Of a DNA stretch of 64,000 nt, positions 43,626 through 53,045 are shown one piece after another. The DNA comes from Adhaeribacter_A terreus. Lineage in GTDB: Bacteria > Bacteroidota > Bacteroidia > Cytophagales > Hymenobacteraceae. Numbering within the stretch: the stretch's first letter is position 1; the number at the start of each line of letters is the position of its first letter. The notes beneath the pieces were generated by a model, which was not told the DNA's origin, ran no database searches, and was given only the letters and a program-made list of their open reading frames with translations. The stretch spans positions 490,008 to 554,007 of the forward strand of contig NZ_JBHSKT010000002.1 of the NCBI RefSeq assembly GCF_042657365.1. The letters are read 5' to 3'. The translations under genes and the position numbers were made by a program.

Positions 43626-46600
43626 TAACGATCCAAAACCAGACCGAGGGAGAATTGCAGCAGTAAGGCTTCTTCTTCAGAATGCCCGAATAGTACGTTT
43701 AGCGCATAGCGGTGTTCAATAGGCGCAATATAAAAACCAACGCCATAGCCTTTATGAAAACCACCCGCATCGCTGCCCTGGTACCAAACTTTTCCCTGAT
43801 CGTAAAATGCTACGGCACCGTAATAAAAAGGTAGAACAGACGTGCGCACACGGCCCAGATGGAAACGCAATTCGGTATTTAGATAAGCAGAACGGTCGCC
43901 GAAAAAGCGGTTGTTTACGTAGCCGCGCAGGTTATCGTTCAGGCCCAGAGAGGTGTATTTATAGAAAGGCAGATCGTGACCATAGTTGCGTGCTCCGCCA
44001 AGTTTCAGGGCTAAAGTAACCGGAATTTTAATGCGCGCCGTGCCAAAATATTGGCCGGAAAGCTGTGTTAAACCAAAGGAATTTTTCTCGCGCGATAATC
44101 GCTGATAAGTGGTGTGGCTGAATTTGAAACGCAAACCTCTGGTCGTAAAACTGGCATTATCGCGCAGATCGAAATCGAGTTCGGCAAGGCCGCCCAGCAA
44201 ACTTTCTTTTCCGGTAATTAATTCACGGGCAGTTTCTTCGTTTAAAATGGTACCGTTTTGCGGATTGGAAACGAGGTATTCATACAAAGGTCCGAAACGG
44301 AAAAAACTTTTGCGTAAAAATCTGGTCTGCGTAAAACCATTCATGCGCAGCCCTTTGTAGCGCGAACGATAAAAATCTTCGTCGTAAAGGGTTTCGTTTT
44401 TAAGAGTGTTGTTGCCCAGGCCGAAGAAATTGTAATGCGGGAAATACGAGCCGTAAGAAGCTTCGCCACCCACACTCCAGGTACCCAACACATTGTTCCA
44501 GATACCCCCACCGGTAAGCTGAAAAGCACCTTTATTTGTTCCCCGGATATCGAACGTATAGATGCGTTTTTCTTCGGGTTCGCGGAATAAATAACGCCCG
44601 AATTTCAACGTTAAACTGGCACCAAGTCCATCGGAGCGGTTATAAACCAAACCGGGAACCGGCGACATGTAATTGTAGCGGAATTCCTGACGGTTATAAT
44701 CGTTGATATGCAGAGCATTGGAGGTAAGGTCTTTCGCTTCAGTTCCAAGCTGTCTTTCGGTTTTAGTTACGTCGTACACCCGGGTATAATGTTTGCGACC
44801 GGGCACGGAAGAATTATCGCGGATGATATCGGCGCCCTCGCCACCAATTACGCGCACTAAAATGCTGGTTTCGCTGCTGCCCGAAATATCGATAACGTCC
44901 TTGCCATCCAGCGCAAATATCCGGATCTCCTGCGTTTCTTTCGGGTAAAATATACGGTCGAAATACGCTTCGCCTTCCGGGTCGTTGGTTTCCTTATCTT
45001 TCTCGAACTGACGCACGCGCACAGAATTATCGGGCAGGCGCTCTACTTTAAAATATTCGTTCTTATTCGACCCCACCACATCTACTATCAGCGCCAGGTT
45101 TTCATAGAATTCATCTAAAGCCTGCGGTAGTTTTTTGATGCGGTTCTTCAGTTTATAAGCGATCAGGTTTCCGGAAACCGGAATCACTTCGGCGGGTTCG
45201 GCCTGAATGGCTTTGTCGATAGTGGCTTCGGTCATTTCGGCTTGTAATTCGCGGGCAATTTTCTGCCAGTCTTCGCGGGTCAAGTTTTGCAGCAAAGCCC
45301 GGTCCAGGTGCCGTGCCGGGTGCGTTAAACTTTTTATACCTTGATAATCGTAGCCGAAATTCTGAATGGTTTTTACACCAAATGGCTGATCGGCGAGCCA
45401 GGGAAAAAAGCCATCCCAGCGGGAAAAAGCGTGGTCGCGGTCGCGCGGAATGGGTTTATAAATTCGTTCTCCATTGCTGTTTTTGAAACCTGCCCAGCGC
45501 CAGTTATCATCGTGTTTACCAAAATCACCTATCCAGATATCAAACGCGCGGGCTTTACCAAAAGCATACGCATCCAGGCGGTTATCATGATCGTCGTAAA
45601 GTTTCCGGAAAAGGCTGTAAGTCCGGATCACATCATCGGCGCCGGCAAAACCTTTTTTTTCTTTTTCAGGATCAACCGGCCGGTCTTCGAGCATGCCAAA
45701 TAAACCGGCATATTGTGCACGGTAAGGTCCTAAAGCCAGGTCGTTGGGCAATACATAAAGTTGCGGACGAGCATGCAGAATATCCGTAGAATCGAGCAAA
45801 GCGGAAACGATGATCGCGCCATAAGGCTGTTCAGTGGCAGTAATATCGCGGAGCACATTCGTCACAAAGGTTTCGCGAAGTGCTAGCGGCAGGGCTTTTA
45901 CCGGGTCTTTATCTACGGAACGGAATACAAAGTCACGACCATCCCTGGCGCGGAATTGCAACGAAGTGGTTTGCCTTCCGCCGCCACGACCCACGGGCTT
46001 CAAACCGCCGTAGGTTTTGCGTAGATCAAGCAGCGGAACTTGTACGGGAGTAGTCCAGGTGGTGCGGTAAAGCCGGCCAAAGAAGATCCTTTTCAGCCAG
46101 TTGGCTTTGTACTGCGGTCCCGGAACTACAGTCACTTTTCCGTTCTGAATTTCCATATAAGTTTCAGGCACGGAATCGGGCGCGGTGCAGGGAATAAAAA
46201 AACGGTTTACCGGCGTGGAAGCAGAGTCGGCAGATTCTTTAGCGGAGCACGGGGAGGAAAATAGAATGTTACCGGTCAACAGGTTCAAACGCGCCGCATT
46301 CAATTTGTAAAAATAAGCCAGTATTTCGCCGTTCGGGTAATATTCCAGTTTGGTAAAACCGGTTTTGGCAGCTTTAAAAATAGTTTCTGTGCTTTTGCCA
46401 ACGGGTTCTTTTTCGGTTAAACTTCCGGAGATCAGGTGGTAAGTTTCATCGGAATAATTCAGTTGTAAATTGTATTCGTGCGCCGAAGCATAGATCAGGC
46501 CGGGGCTTTGTTTAAATATTTTAACCATTTGCTCCCGAAAAGCTTCGTACCGGAAATTACTCATATCGCGGGGCGTACCGATATTCTGGCGATAAGCGGC

Positions 46601-47335
46601 ATAAACACTTCCGAAAACAGGCAAGGGAATGCGGTTGCGCGGGTTTTTATCGGAAAGCGGAAAGATGTGTTTCATGAGCGTCATGCGGCCGCCGTAAACC
46701 CCGTTGGAAATTACCGGATGATGCCCGACCACCAGCACGTTGCGATTTTCAGCTTCGGTAATTTCTTCCTGCAATTCTTCCACAAACTCCTGGCGGGTCA
46801 GTATTTTGCAATCGGTATCGGTAACTTCAGGTTTATCGAAAGGGTGCATCCACCAGCTCGAATTAATAGCAACAATGCGCAGGAACGGGTTCACATCCAG
46901 CACTTCCGGGCCCGGACAGCCGCTTCCCGGCACAAAACCGTTTTTATAAGGCAGGCGGCTTTGCAAATATTTCTCCAGCCGTTTCACCGCTTTTAGGCCA
47001 TCTTTACCGGAATTGTTCCAGTCTTTATCGCCGGGAATGAATATGATTTTTCCTTTGGGATTGTCTTTCACCAGGTTCACGAGTTGTTCCAGGCGCAAGG
47101 CATCTTCCGGTTTAGGTTCTTCGGGCCAGCCTTTATTTAAAGCAATATCGCCGAGGTGAATGATGGTGAACGGATTTTTTTGTTTGTCAATTTCCTGTTT
47201 CAGCAAGGTATAACTTTCCGGGGAAAGCGGTTTGGTGGCGGTGTTGCCGAAAAGGTAAACCGGGTAAGGATCATTCTGAGCGAAAACGGTAGGAGAAAAG
47301 CATAAAAAACTAAGCAGCAAAAAGATCCGGGTCAT
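43625..47335 (-). CDS. Metallophosphatase, kinase-like and outer membrane barrel fusion protein
   Basis: The 1236-residue protein has a signal peptide (LLLSFLCFSPTVFAQ), then a calcineurin-like phosphoesterase with IHLGDIALN, FIPGDKDWNNSGKDG and VGHHPVISNG (residues about 55-260). A middle region (about 440-760) contains WIGDFGKHDDNWRWA and PIPRDRDHAFSR, resembling the catalytic loops of HipA/PI3K-like atypical kinases. The last 350 residues are a BamA/surface-antigen type beta-barrel ending in a hydrophobic strand. Activity of the kinase-like part is only a guess. It probably sits in the outer membrane with the enzymatic parts in the periplasm. Confidence 0.8.
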   Translation of the reverse strand: MTRIFLLLSFLCFSPTVFAQNDPYPVYLFGNTATKPLSPESYTLLKQEIDKQKNPFTIIHLGDIALNKGWPEEPKPEDALRLEQLVNLVKDNPKGKIIFIPGDKDWNNSGKDGLKAVKRLEKYLQSRLPYKNGFVPGSGCPGPEVLDVNPFLRIVAINSSWWMHPFDKPEVTDTDCKILTRQEFVEELQEEITEAENRNVLVVGHHPVISNGVYGGRMTLMKHIFPLSDKNPRNRIPLPVFGSVYAAYRQNIGTPRDMSNFRYEAFREQMVKIFKQSPGLIYASAHEYNLQLNYSDETYHLISGSLTEKEPVGKSTETIFKAAKTGFTKLEYYPNGEILAYFYKLNAARLNLLTGNILFSSPCSAKESADSASTPVNRFFIPCTAPDSVPETYMEIQNGKVTVVPGPQYKANWLKRIFFGRLYRTTWTTPVQVPLLDLRKTYGGLKPVGRGGGRQTTSLQFRARDGRDFVFRSVDKDPVKALPLALRETFVTNVLRDITATEQPYGAIIVSALLDSTDILHARPQLYVLPNDLALGPYRAQYAGLFGMLEDRPVDPEKEKKGFAGADDVIRTYSLFRKLYDDHDNRLDAYAFGKARAFDIWIGDFGKHDDNWRWAGFKNSNGERIYKPIPRDRDHAFSRWDGFFPWLADQPFGVKTIQNFGYDYQGIKSLTHPARHLDRALLQNLTREDWQKIARELQAEMTEATIDKAIQAEPAEVIPVSGNLIAYKLKNRIKKLPQALDEFYENLALIVDVVGSNKNEYFKVERLPDNSVRVRQFEKDKETNDPEGEAYFDRIFYPKETQEIRIFALDGKDVIDISGSSETSILVRVIGGEGADIIRDNSSVPGRKHYTRVYDVTKTERQLGTEAKDLTSNALHINDYNRQEFRYNYMSPVPGLVYNRSDGLGASLTLKFGRYLFREPEEKRIYTFDIRGTNKGAFQLTGGGIWNNVLGTWSVGGEASYGSYFPHYNFFGLGNNTLKNETLYDEDFYRSRYKGLRMNGFTQTRFLRKSFFRFGPLYEYLVSNPQNGTILNEETARELITGKESLLGGLAELDFDLRDNASFTTRGLRFKFSHTTYQRLSREKNSFGLTQLSGQYFGTARIKIPVTLALKLGGARNYGHDLPFYKYTSLGLNDNLRGYVNNRFFGDRSAYLNTELRFHLGRVRTSVLPFYYGAVAFYDQGKVWYQGSDAGGFHKGYGVGFYIAPIEHRYALNVLFGHSEEEALLLQFSLGLVLDR

Positions 47336-47423
47336 AGAAAAGTAAGAATTCTGAAAATGCTATATCTGTGCAAAGGTAGGTTTACTGCCGAAACCTTGTT
47401 TAAGTTTTAATTTCGCGATCCGG

Positions 47424-47452
47424 AGTTTTTTGGTGCAATTTGATACCGTTTT
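47424..47452 (-). repeat. A29 element copy between divergent genes
   Basis: The core AAAACGGTATCAAATT with tail ending AAAAAACT lies between the fusion protein and HMG-CoA lyase starts. Confidence 0.7.
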
Positions 47453-47510
47453 TGCCGCGTTTCTACTTTACGAATGCGTATATTTACGCCGTTATTTCTG
47501 AAGAATTGCC

Positions 47511-48359
47511 ATGAAAATTATCGAGTGTCCGCGCGATGCCATGCAGGGAATTACGGAATTTATTCCCACCGAAACCAAAGTGCACTACCTCAATACGTTG
47601 CTGAAAGTCGGCTTCGATTCGCTGGACTTTGGTTCGTTCGTTTCGCCCAAGGCCATTCCGCAAATGCGCGATACGGCAGAAGTGCTTGCGCAGCTCGATC
47701 TTTCGGAAACCAAAACGAAACTGCTGGCCATTATTGCCAATTTGCGCGGCGCAGAACAGGCTGCTTCGCATCAGGAGATCCGGTATTTAGGTTTCCCTTT
47801 GTCCCTTTCCGAAACGTTTCAGCAGCGCAATACCAATAAAAGCATTGCCGAAGCGATGACGGAAGTTGCAAATATTCAGGAAGTTTGCGTGAAAAATAAT
47901 AAAGAGCTGGTAACGTACCTTTCCATGGGTTTCGGAAATCCGTACGGTGATGACTGGAGCGCGGAAACGGTAGGGGAATTCACCCAAAAACTCGATGCGC
48001 TGGGCGTGAAAATTATTTCCCTTTCCGATACCATCGGCGTTTCCAATCCGGAGAATATCAGCTATTTGTTTTCGAGTTTAATTCCGGCGTTTCCGCACAT
48101 TGAGTTTGGCGCGCATTTGCATACCAATCCCAATACTTGGCGGGAAAAAGTGGAAGCTGCTTACCAGGCCGGTTGCCGTCGTTTTGATGGCGCGATGAAA
48201 GGATTTGGCGGCTGCCCGATGGCGAAAGATGAATTGGTGGGAAATATGGCCACCGAAAACCTGGTGCAATATTTCCGGAATGTTGGAGTTGATTTGAATT
48301 TGAACGAAGCCGCTTTTGCCGAAGCATTTGCCGAAGCTGGTTCCGTGTTTTTGCATTAG
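47511..48359 (+). CDS. mvaB: Hydroxymethylglutaryl-CoA lyase
   Basis: The 282-residue TIM-barrel protein starts KIIECPRDAMQGITEFIPTE with the metal and substrate residues of the HMGL family. DFGSFVSPKAIPQM, TIGVSNPENI, FGAHLHTNPNTW (two metal His) and GGCPMAKDELVGNMATE with the loop Cys follow. It would cleave HMG-CoA to acetoacetate and acetyl-CoA in leucine catabolism. A related aldolase role cannot be excluded since this family includes citramalate synthase-like members. The LutA-like gene starts 4 bases after its stop, so the two are cotranscribed. Confidence 0.92.
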   Translation: MKIIECPRDAMQGITEFIPTETKVHYLNTLLKVGFDSLDFGSFVSPKAIPQMRDTAEVLAQLDLSETKTKLLAIIANLRGAEQAASHQEIRYLGFPLSLSETFQQRNTNKSIAEAMTEVANIQEVCVKNNKELVTYLSMGFGNPYGDDWSAETVGEFTQKLDALGVKIISLSDTIGVSNPENISYLFSSLIPAFPHIEFGAHLHTNPNTWREKVEAAYQAGCRRFDGAMKGFGGCPMAKDELVGNMATENLVQYFRNVGVDLNLNEAAFAEAFAEAGSVFLH

Positions 48360-48362
48360 AAT

Positions 48363-49103
48363 ATGGCGCGTAAACCCATTGTAGATATTTTTATTCCTTG
48401 CTTTATAGACCAGCTGCTGCCGGAAACGGGCATGAATATGGTGAAGGTTTTGAAGCGCGTTGGTTGCGAGGTGCGTTACAACCCCAACCAGACCTGCTGC
48501 GGACAACCTGCTTATAACGCCGGTTTTTACAACGAAAGCTTGGAAATTGCCAATAAATTTCTCGACGATTTTATTTCGGAAGAAAGCAATTACGTGGTAA
48601 GTCCGTCGGCGAGTTGCGTGGGCCACGTGCGCGGTGCCTGCGCCGAAATGTTCGTGACTTCGCCGCGTTTTATCAATTACCGCGGCCTGGAAAAGAAGAC
48701 CTTCGAGTTTACCGAATTCCTGACCAAGGTTCTGGACATCGAGAAAATTCCGGGCGCCAAGTTAGATGCCAAAGCTACCTATCACGATTCCTGCAGTGCT
48801 TTGCGTGAATGTAAAATTGCGGCCGGTCCGCGTGCCTTACTTCATTACGTAGAAGGTTTGGAGTTAATTGAAATGGCAGAAACTTCTACCTGTTGCGGTT
48901 TTGGCGGTACGTTTGCCGTAAAATTTGATGCTATTTCGGTGGCGATGGCGCAGCAAAAAGTAGAAAATGCTTTGGCAACAGGCGCTTCTGTTATTGTTTC
49001 CACCGATTCTTCGTGTTTAATGCACATTGATGCTTATATCAAAAAGAATAAGATCGATATGAAAGTAATGCACATTGCTGATGTTTTGGCGAGTGGCTGG
49101 TAG
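48363..49103 (+). CDS. (Fe-S)-binding protein, LutA/YkgE type
   Basis: The 246-residue protein carries two CCG domains: NPNQTCCGQPAYNAGFY and ETSTCCGFGGTFAVKF, with partner Cys in FIPCFID, SPSASCVG and DSSCLM. These bind a 4Fe-4S cluster in subunits of L-lactate or heterodisulfide-type oxidoreductases. In a lactate system it should be followed by LutB and LutC, which are not present here, so the partner is unknown. Its tight link to HMG-CoA lyase is striking and could mean a role in organic acid oxidation. Confidence 0.88.
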   Translation: MARKPIVDIFIPCFIDQLLPETGMNMVKVLKRVGCEVRYNPNQTCCGQPAYNAGFYNESLEIANKFLDDFISEESNYVVSPSASCVGHVRGACAEMFVTSPRFINYRGLEKKTFEFTEFLTKVLDIEKIPGAKLDAKATYHDSCSALRECKIAAGPRALLHYVEGLELIEMAETSTCCGFGGTFAVKFDAISVAMAQQKVENALATGASVIVSTDSSCLMHIDAYIKKNKIDMKVMHIADVLASGW

Positions 49104-49130
49104 TTTTTTAGCTTGAAAGCATAGCGTTTT
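49102..49130 (-). repeat. A29 element copy at the LutA-like stop codon
   Basis: The minus-strand core AAAACGCTATGCTTTC has a tail whose end lies in the TAG stop codon. Here the element is on the strand opposite to the gene. Confidence 0.85.
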
Positions 49131-49161
49131 ATCTCTCTTTTTTCGTTGTAAAAGAATCAAT

Positions 49162-49193
49162 AAAAAAAGCCTTCATACATCATGAAGGCTTTT
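49162..49193. terminator. Bidirectional terminator between convergent genes
   Basis: The stem AAAGCCTTCAT / ATGAAGGCTTT with an A-rich 5' flank and T-rich 3' flank lies between the LutA-like and dapA genes and suits both. Confidence 0.88.
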
Positions 49194-49200
49194 CTGTTTT

Positions 49201-49229
49201 AAAACGCTATCGTATCAGGCTTGAAAACT
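49201..49229 (+). repeat. A29 element copy near the dapA end
   Basis: The core AAAACGCTATCGTATC has a tail AGGCTTGAAAACT. It lies five bases beyond the dapA stop on the opposite strand. Confidence 0.7.
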
Positions 49230-49233
49230 GCTT

Positions 49234-50097
49234 TTACAGCAAATTTTGGATCTTCGTTTTTAATCCGGCGGAAGCTTCTACCAGTGGTAAGCGTACGCTG
49301 TCTTCGCAGATTCCGTAGAGCTGTAGCACGGCTTTCACACCAACCGGATTGCTTTCTTCGTACATCAGCGGGTTCAGTTCCAGAAAATCGAACATGAGTT
49401 TGGAGGCTTCGGCGAAATTATTTTCCAGCGCCAGTTTCACCATGTTGCTGAATTTTTCCGGGAATGCGTTTGCCAGAACCGAAATCACCCCGTCCATTCC
49501 GAAAGAAACCATTGGAACAGTCAGAATATCTTCACCGCTGATCACCAGGAAACCTTCCGGCTTGTTTTTCACGATGTGCATGCATTGCTCCAGGTTTCCG
49601 GATGCTTCTTTAATGCCGATAATATTATCGTGATGTGCTAATTTCAGGGTTGTATCCGCGGTCATATTGCTACCGGTTCGACCAGGTACGTTGTATAAAA
49701 TAACCGGTACCGGACAAGCATCGGCAACGGCTACATAATGCTGGTAAATACCGGCCTGCGAAGGTTTATTGTAATAGGGGCTTACAGATAAAATGGCCGA
49801 AATGCCATGGAAATCGGTCGCTTTTATGGTATCTAAAACTGCCTGCGTATTGTTGCCGCCAATGCCGTAAACCAACGGAACACGGCCATCTACATGGTTG
49901 CGGATCGTATCGAGGATCTGCTTTTTTTCTTCCGTAGTGGTCGTTACTGATTCGGCAGTTGTGCCGTTGATCACGAGGTAATTTACACCGCCGTTAATGT
50001 TAAAATCAACCAGCTTTTTCAGGCCATCGAAATCTACGCTTAAGTCTTTTTTGAAGGGAGTTACCAGCGCAACGCCGGTGCCTTTAAATTTATCCAT
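49234..50097 (-). CDS. dapA: 4-hydroxy-tetrahydrodipicolinate synthase
   Basis: The 287-residue class I aldolase has FKGTGVALVTPF at its start, NGTTAESVTTT for the pyruvate pocket, ILYNVPGRTG with the catalytic Tyr, and GIKEASGNLEQ with the Schiff-base Lys. It condenses pyruvate and aspartate semialdehyde in the lysine and diaminopimelate pathway, competing with homoserine dehydrogenase for the same aldehyde. Family relatives (KDG or NAL aldolases) share most motifs, but the Thr pair TTAES and Tyr pattern favour DapA. It lies downstream of ligA, separated by 138 bases with two A29 copies. Confidence 0.94.
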   Translation of the reverse strand: MDKFKGTGVALVTPFKKDLSVDFDGLKKLVDFNINGGVNYLVINGTTAESVTTTTEEKKQILDTIRNHVDGRVPLVYGIGGNNTQAVLDTIKATDFHGISAILSVSPYYNKPSQAGIYQHYVAVADACPVPVILYNVPGRTGSNMTADTTLKLAHHDNIIGIKEASGNLEQCMHIVKNKPEGFLVISGEDILTVPMVSFGMDGVISVLANAFPEKFSNMVKLALENNFAEASKLMFDFLELNPLMYEESNPVGVKAVLQLYGICEDSVRLPLVEASAGLKTKIQNLL

Positions 50098-50135
50098 GAT
50101 ATTAATGTGCTAATTTTTTAATGTGCTAAAGTGCT

Positions 50136-50164
50136 ACTTTTTTGTTAGAAAACCCTACCGTTTT
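50136..50164 (-). repeat. A29 element copy between ligA and dapA
   Basis: The minus-strand core AAAACGGTAGGGTTTT with tail ending AAAAAAGT is on the genes' strand. Confidence 0.87.
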
Positions 50165-50178
50165 GGTCTGTTCATTTT

Positions 50179-50207
50179 AGTTTTTGGCCTCGAAATCCTA
50201 GCTTTTG
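50179..50207 (-). repeat. A29 element copy (diverged)
   Basis: The core CAAAAGCTAGGATTTC with tail ending AAAAACT follows the preceding copy in the same direction at 43-base spacing. Confidence 0.5.
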
Positions 50208-50235
50208 CAGATCACCAACAACAAACAACCAACAA

Positions 50236-52287
50236 CTAATCAATCATTTTCAAAAATTCCTGCTCGGAAATAATTTTTACCCCGAAGCTGTTGGCTTTTT
50301 CCAGTTTAGATGGCCCCATTTTATCGCCTGCAACTAGATAGGAAAGTTTTTTGGAAATGGAGCTTACAATTTTGCCGCCGTTTCTGGTAATTAAATCTTG
50401 CAATTCGTCGCGGCTGAACTGTTCGAAAACGCCGGAAATGACGAAAGTATGCGGCGCTAGTTTTTCGGAAACCGGGCCGGTTTCTTCTTTTTCCGGCAGC
50501 TCCATTTGTAAACCTTTTTCGCGCAGTTTTTCTACCATTTGCAGATGCTCGGGTTTGCTGAAATAATGCTGCACCGAAAACGCAATGCGGTCGCCGATCT
50601 CCGGAACGGAAACCAGTTCTTCCAGCGTTGCTTTTTTCAGGTTGTCGATGCTGCGGAAATGGGCGGCTAATTTTTGTGCAACCGTATTACCAACAAAGCG
50701 AATTCCCAAAGCGAAAAGCACGCGGTCAAAAGGAACTTCTTTCGATTTTTCGATGGCGTTCAGCATGTTTTCCACGGTTTTTTCGCGGAAACTTACTTTT
50801 CGGGTTTTACCGGTTTCCTCGTCTTCAAAAACTTTTTCCTGCCCGAATAAATTCTCAAATGTCAGGTCATAGAACATGTCCGGTGTACGTACCAAGCCGC
50901 GGTCGAAAAGCAGTTCGATTTTTCCTTCGCCTAAACTTTCGATGTTCATGGCTTTGCGGGAAATGAAATGTTCCAGTTTGCCTTTTATTTGCGGCGGACA
51001 GCCATCTTCGTTAGGGCAATAGAAATTCGCCTCACCTTCGGCTCTTACCAACGGACTTTTACATTCCGGGCAGTGATCGATATAAGCTACTGGCTGGCTT
51101 CCGGCTATACGTTTTTCAACATCAACGCCGGTAATTTTTGGAATAATTTCACCGCCTTTTTCTACAAAAACCGTATCGCCTTCGTGAATATCGAGGCGCT
51201 GAATTTCGTTGGCATTGTGCAGCGACGCGCGTTTTACGGTAGTGCCGGCCAGTTGTACAGGTTTGAGCAAAGCCACCGGCGTAACCGCACCCGTGCGGCC
51301 CACCTGATACTTAATTCCCAGCAGCGGCGTAGCGGCACTCATGGCTTTGTATTTATAAGCAATGGCCCAGCGCGGACTTTTAGCCGTGTAACCAAGCTCT
51401 TCCTGCTCCGCGAAATTGTTCACTTTAATTACAATGCCGTCGGTGCCGATCGGGAGTTCAAAACGCTTGGTTTCCCATTCGTTAATGTATGCTAAAACTT
51501 CGTCAATAGTAGTACATTTGCGCCAGGTTGGTGAAACATCGAAACCCCATTTTTTCATGGCTTCCAACGTTTCAGAATGCGTTTCGAAAGGAAGTTTTTC
51601 GCCGAGCATGCTGTACACATAGCAGCTTAGTTTTCGTTTGGCTACAACCGCAGAATCCTGCATTTTTAGCGTTCCGGATGCGGCATTTCTTGGGTTTGCC
51701 AACAACGCTTCGCCAATATCTTCGCGTTCTTTGTTCAGTTGGTCGAAAACCGATAAAGGCATGAAAACTTCCCCGCGAACTTCCATTTTTGCCGGAAAAT
51801 CAGCGCCTTGTAAATGTAGCGGAATGTTTTTAATGGTGCGTACATTGGCCGTAATATCGTCGCCGCGCGTACCATCACCGCGGGTTACGCCACGTACCAA
51901 TTCACCGTTTTCGTAAGTCAGACTCAAAGCCACGCCGTCGAATTTCAATTCGCAAACATATTCGAAATCGCCTTCAAGCACCTTGCGCACGCGGTTATCG
52001 AACTCCCGGAGCTCCGTTTCGGAATAGGTGTTGCCCAGCGAAAGCATGGGGTAGGTGTGGTAAACCGTCGGGAAAGTTTTGGTAATGGTGCCGCCCACGC
52101 GCTGGGTAGGAGAGTTGACGGCTTGCAAACCCGGGAATTCCTTTTCCAGCTTCATGAGTTCTTCCAGCAGCATATCGAATTCATAATCCGAAACTTCGGA
52201 AACGGCGTGCTGATAATACTGGAAATTGTAGTGGTTTATGAGGCGGGTAAGTTCTTTTATGCGTTCGGCGGCCTGGGTCTCGGTCAT
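50236..52287 (-). CDS. ligA: NAD-dependent DNA ligase
   Basis: The 683-residue protein has the complete LigA order: Ia/adenylation domain with CELKFDGVALSL (KxDG nucleophile near residue 113), OB fold with VGRTGAVTPVALL, a four-Cys zinc finger (CPECKSPL and YCPNEDGCPP), a helix-hairpin-helix region and a C-terminal BRCT domain (HTFVISGVFEQFSRDEL). It seals nicks in replication and repair and is normally essential. Length matches the family. The gene has its own spacer upstream with A29 copies. Confidence 0.97.
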   Translation of the reverse strand: MTETQAAERIKELTRLINHYNFQYYQHAVSEVSDYEFDMLLEELMKLEKEFPGLQAVNSPTQRVGGTITKTFPTVYHTYPMLSLGNTYSETELREFDNRVRKVLEGDFEYVCELKFDGVALSLTYENGELVRGVTRGDGTRGDDITANVRTIKNIPLHLQGADFPAKMEVRGEVFMPLSVFDQLNKEREDIGEALLANPRNAASGTLKMQDSAVVAKRKLSCYVYSMLGEKLPFETHSETLEAMKKWGFDVSPTWRKCTTIDEVLAYINEWETKRFELPIGTDGIVIKVNNFAEQEELGYTAKSPRWAIAYKYKAMSAATPLLGIKYQVGRTGAVTPVALLKPVQLAGTTVKRASLHNANEIQRLDIHEGDTVFVEKGGEIIPKITGVDVEKRIAGSQPVAYIDHCPECKSPLVRAEGEANFYCPNEDGCPPQIKGKLEHFISRKAMNIESLGEGKIELLFDRGLVRTPDMFYDLTFENLFGQEKVFEDEETGKTRKVSFREKTVENMLNAIEKSKEVPFDRVLFALGIRFVGNTVAQKLAAHFRSIDNLKKATLEELVSVPEIGDRIAFSVQHYFSKPEHLQMVEKLREKGLQMELPEKEETGPVSEKLAPHTFVISGVFEQFSRDELQDLITRNGGKIVSSISKKLSYLVAGDKMGPSKLEKANSFGVKIISEQEFLKMID

Positions 52288-52350
52288 GGTAAAGTAATGC
52301 GGTTTTTCAGCAGAAACAAAAGTACGAAAAAGGGCAGAAGCACGGCCGAA

Positions 52351-52379
52351 AAAACGGTATCATTTTCGGGGTAAAAAGT
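52351..52379 (+). repeat. A29 element copy upstream of ligA
   Basis: The core is AAAACGGTATCATTTT and the tail CGGGGTAAAAAGT. Confidence 0.82.
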
Positions 52380-52402
52380 AAAAGGCCACCCAAAGGCAGC
52401 CT

Positions 52403-52431
52403 TAAACGGTAGGGTTTTACACTAAAAAAGT
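52403..52431 (+). repeat. A29 element copy between DUF4920 gene and ligA
   Basis: The core TAAACGGTAGGGTTTT with tail ACACTAAAAAAGT follows the previous copy by 52 bases in the same direction and ends six bases before the DUF4920 stop. Confidence 0.82.
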
Positions 52432-52437
52432 GCTGAT

Positions 52438-52944
52438 CTACAGAATGATAATGCCTTTGGCGTCGAAGGTAAGCGTTGTATCAGGCTGGGTAATAGCCAT
52501 AATTTCTTCCTTGCTTTTGCCGGCATCTTCTAAATAATGGCGCTGCTCATCTACCGGAATGATCTTGCGATATGCTACCCCTTCCATAATGGCGTTTTTG
52601 CCGGAAACATCTTTCGGAACGAAATAATCGTCTTCGCCAAACATTACGCGCATAGCTTCGCCGGTTGGCATTTTAATGGTTACCCAACAGCCTTTCATCT
52701 GGCAAACTTCTTCAATTTCACCCGAAATCTTAACCTCCATGCTGTCTTTTCCGGCCATGTTTTTTACAAGATCCGCTACGGCAATGGCGTTATCTGGCGT
52801 TATTTTTTCGCCGTAGCTTTTGCCGCCATTTACCGAAGTTTCGGTCTTTTCAATTTCGGTGGTTTCGGTTTTTGTTTCCGATTTGGTGCAGGCTGCAAAC
52901 GCTAAAATGCTGCAGGCTAAAGCCGGGTAAAGAATTTTTTTCAT
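52438..52944 (-). CDS. DUF4920 domain lipoprotein
   Basis: The 168-residue protein has a lipoprotein signal (SILAFAAC), a short Thr/Glu-rich spacer and a DUF4920 domain. GEIEEVCQMKGCWVTIKM, VMFGEDDYFVPKDVSGKNAI and VDEQRHYLEDAGKSKEEI match the family, an OB-like fold common in Bacteroidota. The two Cys in VCQMKGC could bind metal or form a disulfide. The function of DUF4920 is not established. It is divergent from the 53.3-kb genes. Confidence 0.85.
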   Translation of the reverse strand: MKKILYPALACSILAFAACTKSETKTETTEIEKTETSVNGGKSYGEKITPDNAIAVADLVKNMAGKDSMEVKISGEIEEVCQMKGCWVTIKMPTGEAMRVMFGEDDYFVPKDVSGKNAIMEGVAYRKIIPVDEQRHYLEDAGKSKEEIMAITQPDTTLTFDAKGIIIL

Positions 52945-53045
52945 GTTAAGTGAATGGTGAATGAAGCTACCAATTTAGAAAAGTAATTCGGGTTTTAAAA
53001 GCGGCTTCAATTACAAAAAGGCAATTTGGAAATGTTTTAAATATT

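Noticed and set aside
47283..47311. A29-like left half (AAAACGGTAGG) in the signal peptide of the fusion protein
   Set aside because: The right half and tail are not preserved; only 11 bases match.
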